Assembly (NCBI GenBank): GCA_038255145.1
Contig: JBBSLP010000037.1
Span: 1 to 56,258 of the forward strand
Source of the DNA: WHTX01 sp038255145
GTDB lineage: Bacteria > Actinomycetota > Acidimicrobiia > Acidimicrobiales > CAIXPF01
Length of the DNA: 56,258 bases
Direction of reading: 5' to 3'
Shown here piece after piece: positions 21,702-29,169 of the stretch (the first letter of the stretch is position 1; the number at the start of each line of letters is the position of its first letter). Made by a program: the position numbers and the translations under genes. The notes under the pieces are model-generated. The model saw only the letters and a list, made by a program, of their open reading frames with translations. It was not told the DNA's origin and ran no database searches.

Positions 21702-22414
21702 TGTCGACCAAACCCCCCCGTCCCGGTCAACCCGTCGGTCCGGGGGCGGCCCGACCGTCCTCGTCGTCCAAGGTGGTGTGGATCGTCGTCATCGCCGTCC
21801 TGGCCGCCGTGCTCGCCGCCGTGGTGATCGCCGTGGTGGCCGCAGGCGGGGGTGACGATGACGGCGGTTCCACGGGCACCACCTCGGCCTCGGGCGCCGG
21901 GCCCATCGTCAACGGCACCGTGCGGGTCGAGGGCACCGACCTGCCCCAATCCGACGACCTCACCAAGGACGACCCCGCCGTCGGCCAGGCCTTCCCCACC
22001 ATCGTGGGCCAGGACGTGCTCACCGGGGAGCCCCTCGAGATCAACCCCGGCGACGGCAAGGCCAAGGTCATCATCGGCATCGCCCACTGGTGCCCCCACT
22101 GCCAGCGCGAGGTGCCCGAGATCCAGAAGTGGCTGGACGACAACGGCATGCCCGAGGGCGTCGAGCTCTACGCCATCTCCACCGCGGTGGCCAAGGACCG
22201 GGGCAACTGGCCGCCAGCGACGTGGCTGGCCAAGGAGGGCTGGCAGGTCCCCACCATGGCCGACTCCATCGACAACGACGCCGCCGCCGCCGCCGGGGTC
22301 AGCGCCTTCCCCTACTTCGTGGCCGTGGACAGTAACGGCGAGGTCGTGCAGCGGGGTTCGGGCGAGCTGTCCATGGACGCCTTCGCCGCCCTCATCGCCA
22401 AGGCCCGGGGCTGA
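21701..22414 (+). CDS. Membrane-anchored thioredoxin-like protein (DsbA/TlpA type)
   Basis: A 237-residue protein. A cytoplasmic tail of about 23 residues is followed by one membrane helix (about 24-48), a Ser/Thr/Gly linker, and an extracytoplasmic thioredoxin fold. The active site is HWCPHC with C131 and C134. A cis-Pro segment SAFPYFVAVD closes the fold. CPHC is the DsbA-type dipeptide, favouring an oxidant role. The start overlaps the end of the DsbB-like gene by one base. The pair is expected to form disulfides in exported proteins, such as the many Cys-containing lipoproteins in this window; that link is inference. Confidence 0.88.
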   Translation: MSTKPPRPGQPVGPGAARPSSSSKVVWIVVIAVLAAVLAAVVIAVVAAGGGDDDGGSTGTTSASGAGPIVNGTVRVEGTDLPQSDDLTKDDPAVGQAFPTIVGQDVLTGEPLEINPGDGKAKVIIGIAHWCPHCQREVPEIQKWLDDNGMPEGVELYAISTAVAKDRGNWPPATWLAKEGWQVPTMADSIDNDAAAAAGVSAFPYFVAVDSNGEVVQRGSGELSMDAFAALIAKARG

Positions 22415-22507
22415 GCCTCTTTCACAGCCTCCCGGGTTGTCCCCCGGCCGCTGTCATCGAGTTGACTGTCGTGTCATGAACGGTCGGGGCGCAGTGGGCA
22501 GGGTGTC

Positions 22508-23209
22508 ATGAGCGGCACCGAGGCGGTGCCGGCGGCCACCACGGTGCTGCTGCGCGACAGCAGCCAGGGCGTGGAGACGCTCATGCTGCGCCGCAACAGC
22601 AAGCTGGCCTTCGCCGGCGGCATGTGGGTGTTCCCCGGCGGCCGGGTCGACCCCGGCGACACCGACCCCGACCACCCCGACGACGAGCAGATCACCGCCC
22701 GACGGGCCGCGGTGCGCGAGGCCCAGGAGGAGTCGGGCCTGATCCTCGAGCCCGACGACCTGGTGGTGCTGTCACGCTGGTGCCCCCCGCCCGAGGCCCC
22801 CCGCCGCTTCAACACCTGGTTCTTCGTCAGCGCCGCCCCGGCCATCCACGACGTGGAGATCGACGGCGGCGAGATCCACGACCACCAGTGGATCCGGCCC
22901 AGCGACGCCATCCGCCTGCGCCAGGCCGGCGAGATCGACATCATCCCCCCCACATGGATCACCCTGCAGCAACTGGCGGTCCACGCCAACGTGGAGGACG
23001 CCCTGGCCGCGGTGGGTGCGGCCGAGCCCAAGCTGTTCACCACCAAGCTGATCAAGATGGCCGACGGCACCGCGGTGACGGTGTGGGACCCCGACGCCGC
23101 CTACGACACCGGCGACCTCGACCTCCCCGGACCCCGCAACCGCCTGGTCATGGCGACCGACGCCTGGCGGTGGGAGGTCGACGACGTCCTCGAGGTCACC
23201 GGGTCCTGA
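22508..23209 (+). CDS. Nudix hydrolase (NUDT19-like)
   Basis: A 233-residue Nudix-fold protein. The Nudix box is split: GGMWVFPGGRVDPGD is followed by a 22-residue insertion before AAVREAQEESGLIL, so the core REx2EExGL is intact and the glycine side is spaced out, as in the NUDT19/NUDT7 CoA-type group. A ligand-recognition SRWCPPPEAPRRFNTWFFV segment supports that group. It probably hydrolyses a nucleotide-linked substrate such as an acyl-CoA or CoA diphosphate bond, but this is family inference. ATG 22508 is the start. It converges with the DUF2510 gene. Confidence 0.85.
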   Translation: MSGTEAVPAATTVLLRDSSQGVETLMLRRNSKLAFAGGMWVFPGGRVDPGDTDPDHPDDEQITARRAAVREAQEESGLILEPDDLVVLSRWCPPPEAPRRFNTWFFVSAAPAIHDVEIDGGEIHDHQWIRPSDAIRLRQAGEIDIIPPTWITLQQLAVHANVEDALAAVGAAEPKLFTTKLIKMADGTAVTVWDPDAAYDTGDLDLPGPRNRLVMATDAWRWEVDDVLEVTGS

Positions 23210-23230
23210 CCAGGGACCCCGACCCTGGTC
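23208..23230. terminator. Hairpin between convergent Nudix and DUF2510 genes
   Basis: An 8-bp perfect stem (23208-23215 with 23223-23230) that includes the last two bases of the Nudix stop codon; there is no T-run. Confidence 0.5.
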
Positions 23231-23254
23231 ATCGCCACCGGGGCTGAGCGGGGG

Positions 23255-24175
23255 CTAACCGCCCAGGGCCGTGCACGCGTCGGTGAGCTGCTGCATGGCC
23301 GACGTGAGGTCCCCGGTGCCGTTGGCCGCGTCCAGGGCCCGGCGGGCGGCCACGGCCACGGCCGGCGTGGCGCTCGTCGCCGCCTGCTCGTCGACCTCCT
23401 GCAGCTGGGCCGTCAAGCCCGATGCGCTGAGGTTGCCGGCCGAGCCGTCGTCGAGGATGCCGCGCAGGCGACCGCACGCGGCCTGCGCCGGCCCGTCGAG
23501 CCCGGCCACGGCCACCGGCCCATCCGACGATGACGGCCACGCCAGCGTGAGGCCGATGCCGATCACGGCCATCGCGGCCACAGCGGCGACGATGATGACC
23601 ACGCGCCGGTTGGTCGTCGCCGGGGCCGCGGCCACCACCGCCGGAACCGCCTTGGTCGCCGACGGGGCCTGGGCGCGGGCCCGGGGAACCGGGGTCGGAC
23701 CCGTTCGGGCCGCGGCGGGACGGGCCGTGGCCGGTCGCGACGGCCCCGGGCGGGGGGGCTCGCTGTGGCGCCGCTGCACCGCGGGCGGGGGCACGGACGC
23801 CGCGGGCGACGCCGGCTTGGCCGAGGGCACCGGCTTGGCCGAAGGCACCGGCCGCGTGGCTTTCGGTGTCGATGGGGGGGCAGGCACGACAGCCGAGGGG
23901 TGCGGTGTCGCCGGCGGTGCTCCCGGGGGACGTTGGTCCGTGGTCGGACGGGCCGCCTTGGGCGCCTGCACGTCCGGGCGGGACGGTCGGGTCTGGTCGT
24001 CGGCCCCCTTCGGCCGCGACGTGACGCGCTCGCCGGGGTGCGGTCGGGCGGGACGTTTGCCCACCGAGGTGCGCCCCGTCCACGCCTTGCCGTCCCAGTA
24101 GCGGACCTGACCCTGTCGGGTCGGGTCCTCGTACCAGCCCGCCGCTGGGGTCAAGGTGTCGCCCATCCTCGCCAT
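23255..24175 (-). CDS. DUF2510-domain membrane protein with Pro-rich linker
   Basis: A 306-residue protein of unknown role. The N-terminus (about 11-33) is a DUF2510 motif, GWYEDPTRQGQVRYWDGKAWT, a small Trp-rich domain common at the ends of actinobacterial membrane proteins. A disordered Pro/Ala/Arg linker follows to about 190. One membrane helix is at about 191-213, then a small external helical domain of about 90 residues with two Cys (CGRLRGILDD and LTDACTALGG). The start is ATG 24175 or, equally well, ATG 24166, which has GGCGAGG before it. It ends in the shared hairpin with the Nudix gene. Confidence 0.75.
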   Translation of the reverse strand: MARMGDTLTPAAGWYEDPTRQGQVRYWDGKAWTGRTSVGKRPARPHPGERVTSRPKGADDQTRPSRPDVQAPKAARPTTDQRPPGAPPATPHPSAVVPAPPSTPKATRPVPSAKPVPSAKPASPAASVPPPAVQRRHSEPPRPGPSRPATARPAAARTGPTPVPRARAQAPSATKAVPAVVAAAPATTNRRVVIIVAAVAAMAVIGIGLTLAWPSSSDGPVAVAGLDGPAQAACGRLRGILDDGSAGNLSASGLTAQLQEVDEQAATSATPAVAVAARRALDAANGTGDLTSAMQQLTDACTALGG

Positions 24176-24315
24176 CCGCTCGTCAGCTCCGCCGTGGAGG
24201 GTGCTCCTTCACGGAGCCCACATCCATCGGCAGTAGGCGGGGCTTCGTCACCTTCGCAACCCAAATGACACAAGCGAACCTCGTCGAACCACCGTGCTGC
24301 GACCGGGCCGCCCCG

Positions 24316-25389
24316 TCAACCGGTGATGTCGTCGAGGGTGGCCACCTCGGCGAGCAGGCGGGCCGCGGCCTGCACCAGGGGCACGGCCAGCAGGGCCCCG
24401 GTCCCCTCCCCCAGCCGTAGACCCAGGTCGAGCAGGGGATCGAGGCCGAGGGCGTCGAGGACGGCGAACCCACCCGGCTCCACGGGCCGGTGCGCGGCCA
24501 CCCAGTAACCGGCGGCATCGGGCACCACCCTGGCCGCGGCCACGGCTGCGGCCAGGGTGATGACGCCGTCGAGGATCACGGGGACCCGGGCTGCCGCCGC
24601 TCCCACCAGCACCCCGGCCAGCGCGGCGATCTCGAAACCTCCCACCTCGGCCAGCACCGCGGCCCCGTCGGCCCCCGGCGCCAACCGGGCCACCGCGGCG
24701 GCGACCACGGCCGCCTTGTGGGCCAGGCCCTCGGGAGGCGCCCCGGCCCCGGTGCCCGTCACCTCGGAGGCGGGCCGCCCGGTCAGCGCGGCGATCACCG
24801 CCGCGGCCGCGGTGGTGTTGCCGATGCCCATCTCCCCCACCACCACCAGGCGGTAGCCCCCCGCCACCAGCTCGGCCACCAGCTGAGCACCGGCGTCGAG
24901 GGCCTGGACCAGCTGATCAGCCGTCATGGCCGGGCCCAAGGACAGGTCGGCCGTGCCCCGTGCGACCTTGCGCGACCGGAAGCCGCACGTGCCCGGCGAG
25001 GGCCCGACCTCGACCAGGTCGTCGAGGAGATCGGCGACCCCGACGTCGAGCACGACCACGTCCACCCGGCTCTGGCGGGCCAGGGCCGAGGAGGACGCCC
25101 GCCCCGACACGATGGTGCGGACCATGGCCCCCGTCACCTCCTGAGGCCACGCCGACACCCCCGAGGCCACCACTCCGTGGTCCGCAGCGGCGAGGACGGC
25201 CACCGCGGGCACGGGCGCCGGCGGCACCTCGTGGCCGGCCATGGCGGCCAGCTCGGCCCCCAGGCGCTCCATGCGCCCCAACGAACCGGGAGGCTTGGCC
25301 AGGTGGTCGTGACGTCGACGGGCCCCCTCGAAGGCGGCCCCGTCGGCCGGCGCCACCGCGGCGACGGCGGCTGCCCACTCGCCGCTCAT
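24316..25389 (-). CDS. cobT: Nicotinate-nucleotide-dimethylbenzimidazole phosphoribosyltransferase
   Basis: Activates the lower ligand of cobalamin as alpha-ribazole phosphate. The 357-residue protein matches family length. Family blocks: KPPGSLGRMERL near 32-43, AADHGVVASGVSAWPQEVT near 68-86, VVVGEMGIGNTTAAAA near 182-197, and the catalytic Glu at 328 in LRLGEGTGA. ATG 25389 is the start. It is the last gene of the minus-strand run cobU-cobS-cobT, 80 bp after cobS. Its product is the substrate of CobS. The family also accepts other bases, so dimethylbenzimidazole is the usual but not proven ligand. No bluB gene is present in the window. Confidence 0.96.
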   Translation of the reverse strand: MSGEWAAAVAAVAPADGAAFEGARRRHDHLAKPPGSLGRMERLGAELAAMAGHEVPPAPVPAVAVLAAADHGVVASGVSAWPQEVTGAMVRTIVSGRASSSALARQSRVDVVVLDVGVADLLDDLVEVGPSPGTCGFRSRKVARGTADLSLGPAMTADQLVQALDAGAQLVAELVAGGYRLVVVGEMGIGNTTAAAAVIAALTGRPASEVTGTGAGAPPEGLAHKAAVVAAAVARLAPGADGAAVLAEVGGFEIAALAGVLVGAAAARVPVILDGVITLAAAVAAARVVPDAAGYWVAAHRPVEPGGFAVLDALGLDPLLDLGLRLGEGTGALLAVPLVQAAARLLAEVATLDDITG

Positions 25390-25469
25390 CGGAGGACCCC
25401 TGGCCCCGCCGTCGTCCCCGGCCTCGCCCTGTCATCGTGCACCCGGTCAGCCTCCACGCGGTCCTCTCG

Positions 25470-26174
25470 TCAGTGCCAAGCCGAGGCCACCACCAGGCCG
25501 ACGGTCTCGGCCACCATCCCGGTGGCCCCGAGCACGTCGCCGGTGTAGCCGCCCAGCCGCCGTCGGGCCAGCCCCAGCACGGCGGCGGACCCCACCGCCG
25601 CCCCCACCAGCGCCGCCCAACCCGCCCAACCCACCGCCGTCGCCGCCGTCGCGGCGAGGAGGCCGCCCACCACGGCACCGGCCACGGCGGCCCGGCGGTC
25701 GAGGAAGGCGGTGGCCAGGCCCCCGGCACGGCGGGCGTAGGGCAGGGCGGCCATGCCCGCGCACATGGCGGCCCGGGACGCGGCCCACAGGGAGGCGGGC
25801 AGGAGGGGACGGGCAGGCTGGGAGGCCAGGGCCGACCACCGCAACCCGACCACGACCACGACCACGGCCACCCCGAAGGCGCCCACGTCGGGGGTGCGCA
25901 TGACCTCGAGACGACGGCTGCGGGCCATGGGGGCCAGCAGCCCGTCGCCGCTGTCGGCCAGCCCGTCGAGGTGCAACAGCCCGGTGAGGGCCAGGTCGGC
26001 GGCCACGGCGAGCCCGGCGGCGACGGCGGGGCTGAACACCTGGGCCGCGGCCCACCACACCAGGCCCACGGCCAGGCCCACGACCAGGCCCACGGGCCCG
26101 AACCACCGCACCGCTGCGGGCGTGGGGGCGCGACCGCGACCCAGGGCGGTGAGGAAGGCGAAGGCGGCGAGCAC
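25470..26174 (-). CDS. cobS: Adenosylcobinamide-GDP ribazoletransferase
   Basis: Integral-membrane enzyme that joins adenosylcobinamide-GDP from CobU to alpha-ribazole (phosphate) from CobT. The 234-residue protein is strongly hydrophobic with about six to seven spans. Diagnostic blocks are LHLDGLADSGDGLLAP near 67-82 (Asp-rich metal site), MRTPDVGAFG, and LGGYTGDVLGATGMVAE near the C-terminus. The start is GTG 26174, 30 bp after the stop of cobU. At 234 residues it is slightly shorter than the enterobacterial enzyme, but all motifs are present. Confidence 0.94.
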   Translation of the reverse strand: MLAAFAFLTALGRGRAPTPAAVRWFGPVGLVVGLAVGLVWWAAAQVFSPAVAAGLAVAADLALTGLLHLDGLADSGDGLLAPMARSRRLEVMRTPDVGAFGVAVVVVVVGLRWSALASQPARPLLPASLWAASRAAMCAGMAALPYARRAGGLATAFLDRRAAVAGAVVGGLLAATAATAVGWAGWAALVGAAVGSAAVLGLARRRLGGYTGDVLGATGMVAETVGLVVASAWH

Positions 26175-26204
26175 GGGTGGTCCCCTCGAGGGCAGCGGGC
26201 CCCG

Positions 26205-26726
26205 CTACCCGAGGACGTCCTCGGCCCGGGCCAGGGGTAGGACCCGGCCCGCCACCACCAGCAGCACCTGGTCGGCCACCTCGGCCACGGTCTCGTTCAC
26301 CCGACCGAGGGCGTCGCGGAAGCGTCGGCCCACGTCGGTCGCGGGGTGCACCCCCATGCCCACCTCGTCGCTGACGACCACGGTGGTGCCGGCGCGGGCG
26401 GCCAGGGCCGAGGCCAGGCCGGCACCGTCCACGACGAAGTCCTGGTGCCCGGCCACCCACGTGCCCAGGGAATCCACGAGAACGGCGCCCTCGAGGCTGC
26501 GCACCACGGCCGCCAGCCCACCGCCCGCGTCGGCGCGGCCGGCGACCTCGACGGTGGTCCACGACGGCGGCCGTCGCACCCGGTGGGCCTCGACCCGGGC
26601 GGCCATGTCCCCGTCGGTGACCTGGCCGGTGGCCACGTAGGTCACGGGGACGCCCAGGCCGTCGACCATGCGCTCGGCCAGGGCCGACTTCCCCGAACGA
26701 CTACCGCCCAGCACCAACACGAGCAC
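26205..26726 (-). CDS. cobU: Adenosylcobinamide kinase / phosphate guanylyltransferase
   Basis: Bifunctional enzyme that phosphorylates adenosylcobinamide and then adds GMP. The 173-residue protein has a P-loop GGSRSGKS at 7-14, the guanylylated His at about 48 in AHRVRRP, VDSLGTWV near 85, and the VSDEVGMGVHP block followed by GRRFRDALGRVNE that is diagnostic for CobU/CobP. GTG 26726 was chosen because a TAGCCT box ends exactly 8 nt upstream (26740-26735), indicating a leaderless transcript that starts within the 22-bp gap after the glycosyltransferase. A longer frame to 26912 would overlap that gene. cobS follows after 30 bp. Confidence 0.95.
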   Translation of the reverse strand: MLVLVLGGSRSGKSALAERMVDGLGVPVTYVATGQVTDGDMAARVEAHRVRRPPSWTTVEVAGRADAGGGLAAVVRSLEGAVLVDSLGTWVAGHQDFVVDGAGLASALAARAGTTVVVSDEVGMGVHPATDVGRRFRDALGRVNETVAEVADQVLLVVAGRVLPLARAEDVLG

Positions 26727-26734
26727 GGCGGCGG

Positions 26735-26740
26735 AGGCTA
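26735..26740 (-). promoter_or_regulatory. -10 box (TAGCCT) for cobU
   Basis: Minus-strand TAGCCT ends 8 nt before GTG 26726 and lies in the 22-bp gap after the glycosyltransferase stop. It would make cobU-cobS-cobT independent of the gene upstream. Confidence 0.45.
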
Positions 26741-26748
26741 CCGGACGG

Positions 26749-27684
26749 TCAGCCCCCGACCAGCCCGGGGGCGCCGCCACGGTCGAGGCGGCGGCGGGCC
26801 CGGACCACGCTGGTGCGGGCCAGCTCACGACCGAGCACCACCCCGTTGGTCGAGCTCCACGAGGCCAGCGCGCCCAGGGCCCGCAGGCGCTGGTCGCGGC
26901 GCAGGTCACCACCGGCCCGGCGCAGGGCCCGGGTGTACTCCACCCCGACCCGCCACCGGGGCATGGTCAGGGCACCGTCGCGGTCGGTATCGAACCAACG
27001 CTGGCGGTCGCGGTCATCGGCGTAGGCGTACATGGAGCGGCCCGGGTGCTCACGGTGGCGGAAGCAGGGCTCGTCGAGCTCGACGAAGCGACCGTGCAGG
27101 GCGAGCTCGGCCAGCAGCACCCGGTCGGACTGGGTGAAGCTGCCGATCAGCCCGGTGGAACGCAGGGCGTCGATGCGCATGACGCCGAAGACCGAATAGC
27201 AGTAGACCTCGTCGAGCACGATGGCCCGGAACCGCGCCGATGGGTCCTCGAGGTCCGCGGCGTTGGTGGGCCCACGCTTCTCGAAGACGACACCCTGGCT
27301 GTCGATCTCCATGGCCTGGGTGAAGGCGAGCACGACGGCGGGCGCCCGGTCGAGCACGTCGACGCACAGGCCGACGAAGGGCGGCTCGTAGGTGTCGTCG
27401 TCCGCCGCCCACTTGAAGTAGCGACCACGAGCCTCGTCGACGAGTCGGTTGAAGTTCCACGCCGCGCCACGGTTGCGGTCCGCAGGCAGGTAGCGCACCC
27501 GATCATCGGCGGCGGCGAAGCGCTCGCAGATGTCCCTGGTGCCATCGGTCGAACCGTTGTCGGCCAAGAGCAGCTCGATGTCGCCGAAATCCTGGGACAA
27601 CAGCGATTCCACCGCCTCGGCCAGGTAGCGATCACCGTTGTACGTGGGCAGACCGATGGTCACCTCGGGGTGCCGATTCGTCAT
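26749..27684 (-). CDS. Family 2 glycosyltransferase
   Basis: A 311-residue GT-A-fold glycosyltransferase. IGLPTYNGDRYLAEAVESLL at 10-29, the nucleotide-binding DNGSTDGT at 42-49 and a WAADDDTYEP block (DDD 95-97) are the hallmarks of GT2. The C-terminal half contains FTQSDRVLLAELALHGRF..L.EPCFRHREH, as in sugar transferases of the surface-polysaccharide type. ATG 27684 follows a GAGGAGAGGGAC ribosome-binding site; a longer frame to 27786 lacks support. It is a relative of the GT2 at 33401-34303, with matching blocks throughout. The acceptor is unknown. Confidence 0.88.
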   Translation of the reverse strand: MTNRHPEVTIGLPTYNGDRYLAEAVESLLSQDFGDIELLLADNGSTDGTRDICERFAAADDRVRYLPADRNRGAAWNFNRLVDEARGRYFKWAADDDTYEPPFVGLCVDVLDRAPAVVLAFTQAMEIDSQGVVFEKRGPTNAADLEDPSARFRAIVLDEVYCYSVFGVMRIDALRSTGLIGSFTQSDRVLLAELALHGRFVELDEPCFRHREHPGRSMYAYADDRDRQRWFDTDRDGALTMPRWRVGVEYTRALRRAGGDLRRDQRLRALGALASWSSTNGVVLGRELARTSVVRARRRLDRGGAPGLVGG

Positions 27685-27786
27685 GTCCCTCTCCTCACCC
27701 GCCCGACCTGCACTCCGGCTGGGTCCCGCCCGCACCCGGCGCGCCAGTCGAGCACACGCCTCGGGATGAACGTACCTGCTGCTCAT

Positions 27787-28030
27787 CCGATCGTTGCGGG
27801 CCGCGGACGCAGGTTGTTCGCCCCCCGTGGGGAATCCCGAGAAGTCACCACGGACGGTGGTGCACAGGCTCGCACACGTGGCCAGCCACCGCCTCCTCGA
27901 CGTACCACCTGTCTGGGGTATTCGCTCATTCCCGCGAGCACCCGCATCCGCTTGAGTGGTTGCGGGCAGCGATGAGGCGGGCCTGCCAATCGCCTACACC
28001 GGCGGCGGACCCCACCAGCGGGCGAACGCC
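27787..28030. other. Intergenic stretch without a recognisable gene
   Basis: No open frame with plausible codon use or start was seen on either strand. It holds a small hairpin (27941-27946 with 27961-27966) and no tRNA or riboswitch signature that I recognise. It ends at the strong hairpin 28031-28058. Confidence 0.4.
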
Positions 28031-28058
28031 GGCGGGGCCCGGGAGACCGGGCCCCGCC
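28031..28058 (+). terminator. Strong hairpin, plus-strand orientation by its short T-run
   Basis: A perfect 12-bp stem (28031-28042 with 28047-28058) with loop GAGA is followed by CTTT on the plus strand. No plus-strand gene ends here, so it either closes an unseen RNA or blocks antisense transcription. Confidence 0.55.
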
Positions 28059-28181
28059 CTTTCGCCCGCCGGCTGCAGCAACGACGCTGCGGTCGGCGGG
28101 GCGACCTGCCCCACCTCCCGCACCCCGGCCCCGCCCCCGGCCGCGCCTCGGCTGACGCCGCCCCCCCGGTCCCGGACGCGG

Positions 28182-28209
28182 CGAGGCCCGGGCCTGAGCC
28201 CGGGCCTCG
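28182..28209 (-). terminator. Hairpin terminator of the LPXTG gene
   Basis: A perfect 12-bp stem (28182-28193 with 28198-28209) with a 4-nt loop lies 38 nt beyond the stop of the minus-strand LPXTG gene. Confidence 0.7.
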
Positions 28210-28246
28210 AACCAACCCTGGGGCCGCCACCCCGGGGATCTGGGGG

Positions 28247-29050
28247 TCACGCCATGCGGCGGGCCCGGAGGACGATGGCCGCACCTGCGACCAGCAGGGT
28301 GGTGCCGGCGAGGACCAGGGGAGCGGTGGTGCTACCGGTGTTGGGCAGGGTGCGGGTGACCTGGGCGCCGAGCACGGCGACCGGGGCGGCCGTGGTACTG
28401 GGCGCCTCGGTGGAGGGGGTGGTGGTGGGGGGATCAGCGGGCACGACGGTGGTGGGCACGACCGGGGGAGCCGTGGTCGTCGTGGTGGGCTCGGGCTGAG
28501 TGGTGGTGGTCGTGGGCTCGGGGATGGAGGTGACGCCGACGCAGCCCACCCACACGAGGTCGTTGGGGCCCTGGTCGTCGACGACCTGCACGAAGCGCAT
28601 CTTCACCGCGGTACCGGTCAGGTCGACCGTCCACGAGCTGAGGGCCTCGACCTCGTCGACGTCGTCCACCAGGTCGGGGGTGGCGCCGATCTGGCCGACC
28701 ACGTTGCCGTCGGCGTCGATGAACTGCACCAGGTAGCGCTCGGTCTCGGGGAGGTCGTTGCTGCGGCCGATCCAGCCGTCGAAGGCGATGGTCTCGATGC
28801 CGTACTGCCCGGCCACCAGGGGCTCGGTGAGGTCGATGTCCTCGATGCCCACGCCCGTGGTGGTGTCCTGGACCAGCTCGATGTTGAGGTGGTTGTAGGC
28901 CCAGTCGCCGCTGCAGCTGCCCTTGGTACCGGCACCGGCCGGGGCGACGGACAGGGCCATCGTCATCCCACCGGCGGCCAAGAGGGTGGCGACGCCGGCC
29001 AGGGCACGGCGGGCACGGGTGGATCGGGTGGGGGTGCGGGTGAAGGCCAT
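28247..29050 (-). CDS. LPXTG-anchored surface protein
   Basis: A 267-residue exported protein. A long signal peptide (basic to about 15, hydrophobic to about 37) ends PAGA|G. The mature domain (about 42-175) contains two Cys and beta-type segments (NIELVQDTTTGVGIEDIDL, YLVQFIDADGNVVGQI, KMRFVQVVDDQGPNDLVWVGC). A Thr/Pro-rich wall-spanning stretch follows to about 225. The sorting signal is LPNTG at 235-239, a hydrophobic span and an RARR tail, so a sortase should anchor it. No sortase gene lies in this window. Function is not known; the fold of the mature domain could be a beta-sandwich. A hairpin terminator follows. Confidence 0.85.
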   Translation of the reverse strand: MAFTRTPTRSTRARRALAGVATLLAAGGMTMALSVAPAGAGTKGSCSGDWAYNHLNIELVQDTTTGVGIEDIDLTEPLVAGQYGIETIAFDGWIGRSNDLPETERYLVQFIDADGNVVGQIGATPDLVDDVDEVEALSSWTVDLTGTAVKMRFVQVVDDQGPNDLVWVGCVGVTSIPEPTTTTTQPEPTTTTTAPPVVPTTVVPADPPTTTPSTEAPSTTAAPVAVLGAQVTRTLPNTGSTTAPLVLAGTTLLVAGAAIVLRARRMA

Positions 29051-29157
29051 CGTGGGGTGCTCCTCTGACCGTCAGGTCATCTGCAGGTCTGACACTGACG
29101 GTAGGGAAGCGACCACAATGGCGATGTGCGCCATAGGTCCTACTCAAGGGCTGGGAC

Positions 29158-29163
29158 TACCCT
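29158..29163 (+). promoter_or_regulatory. -10 box (TACCCT)
   Basis: TACCCT ends 6 nt before ATG 29170, consistent with a leaderless transcript. Confidence 0.5.
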
Positions 29164-29169
29164 CGGGCC

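Noticed and set aside
27787..28246. Cobalamin riboswitch or other known riboswitch in the large gap
   Set aside because: No B12-box or other signature could be matched, and no cobalamin gene starts there.
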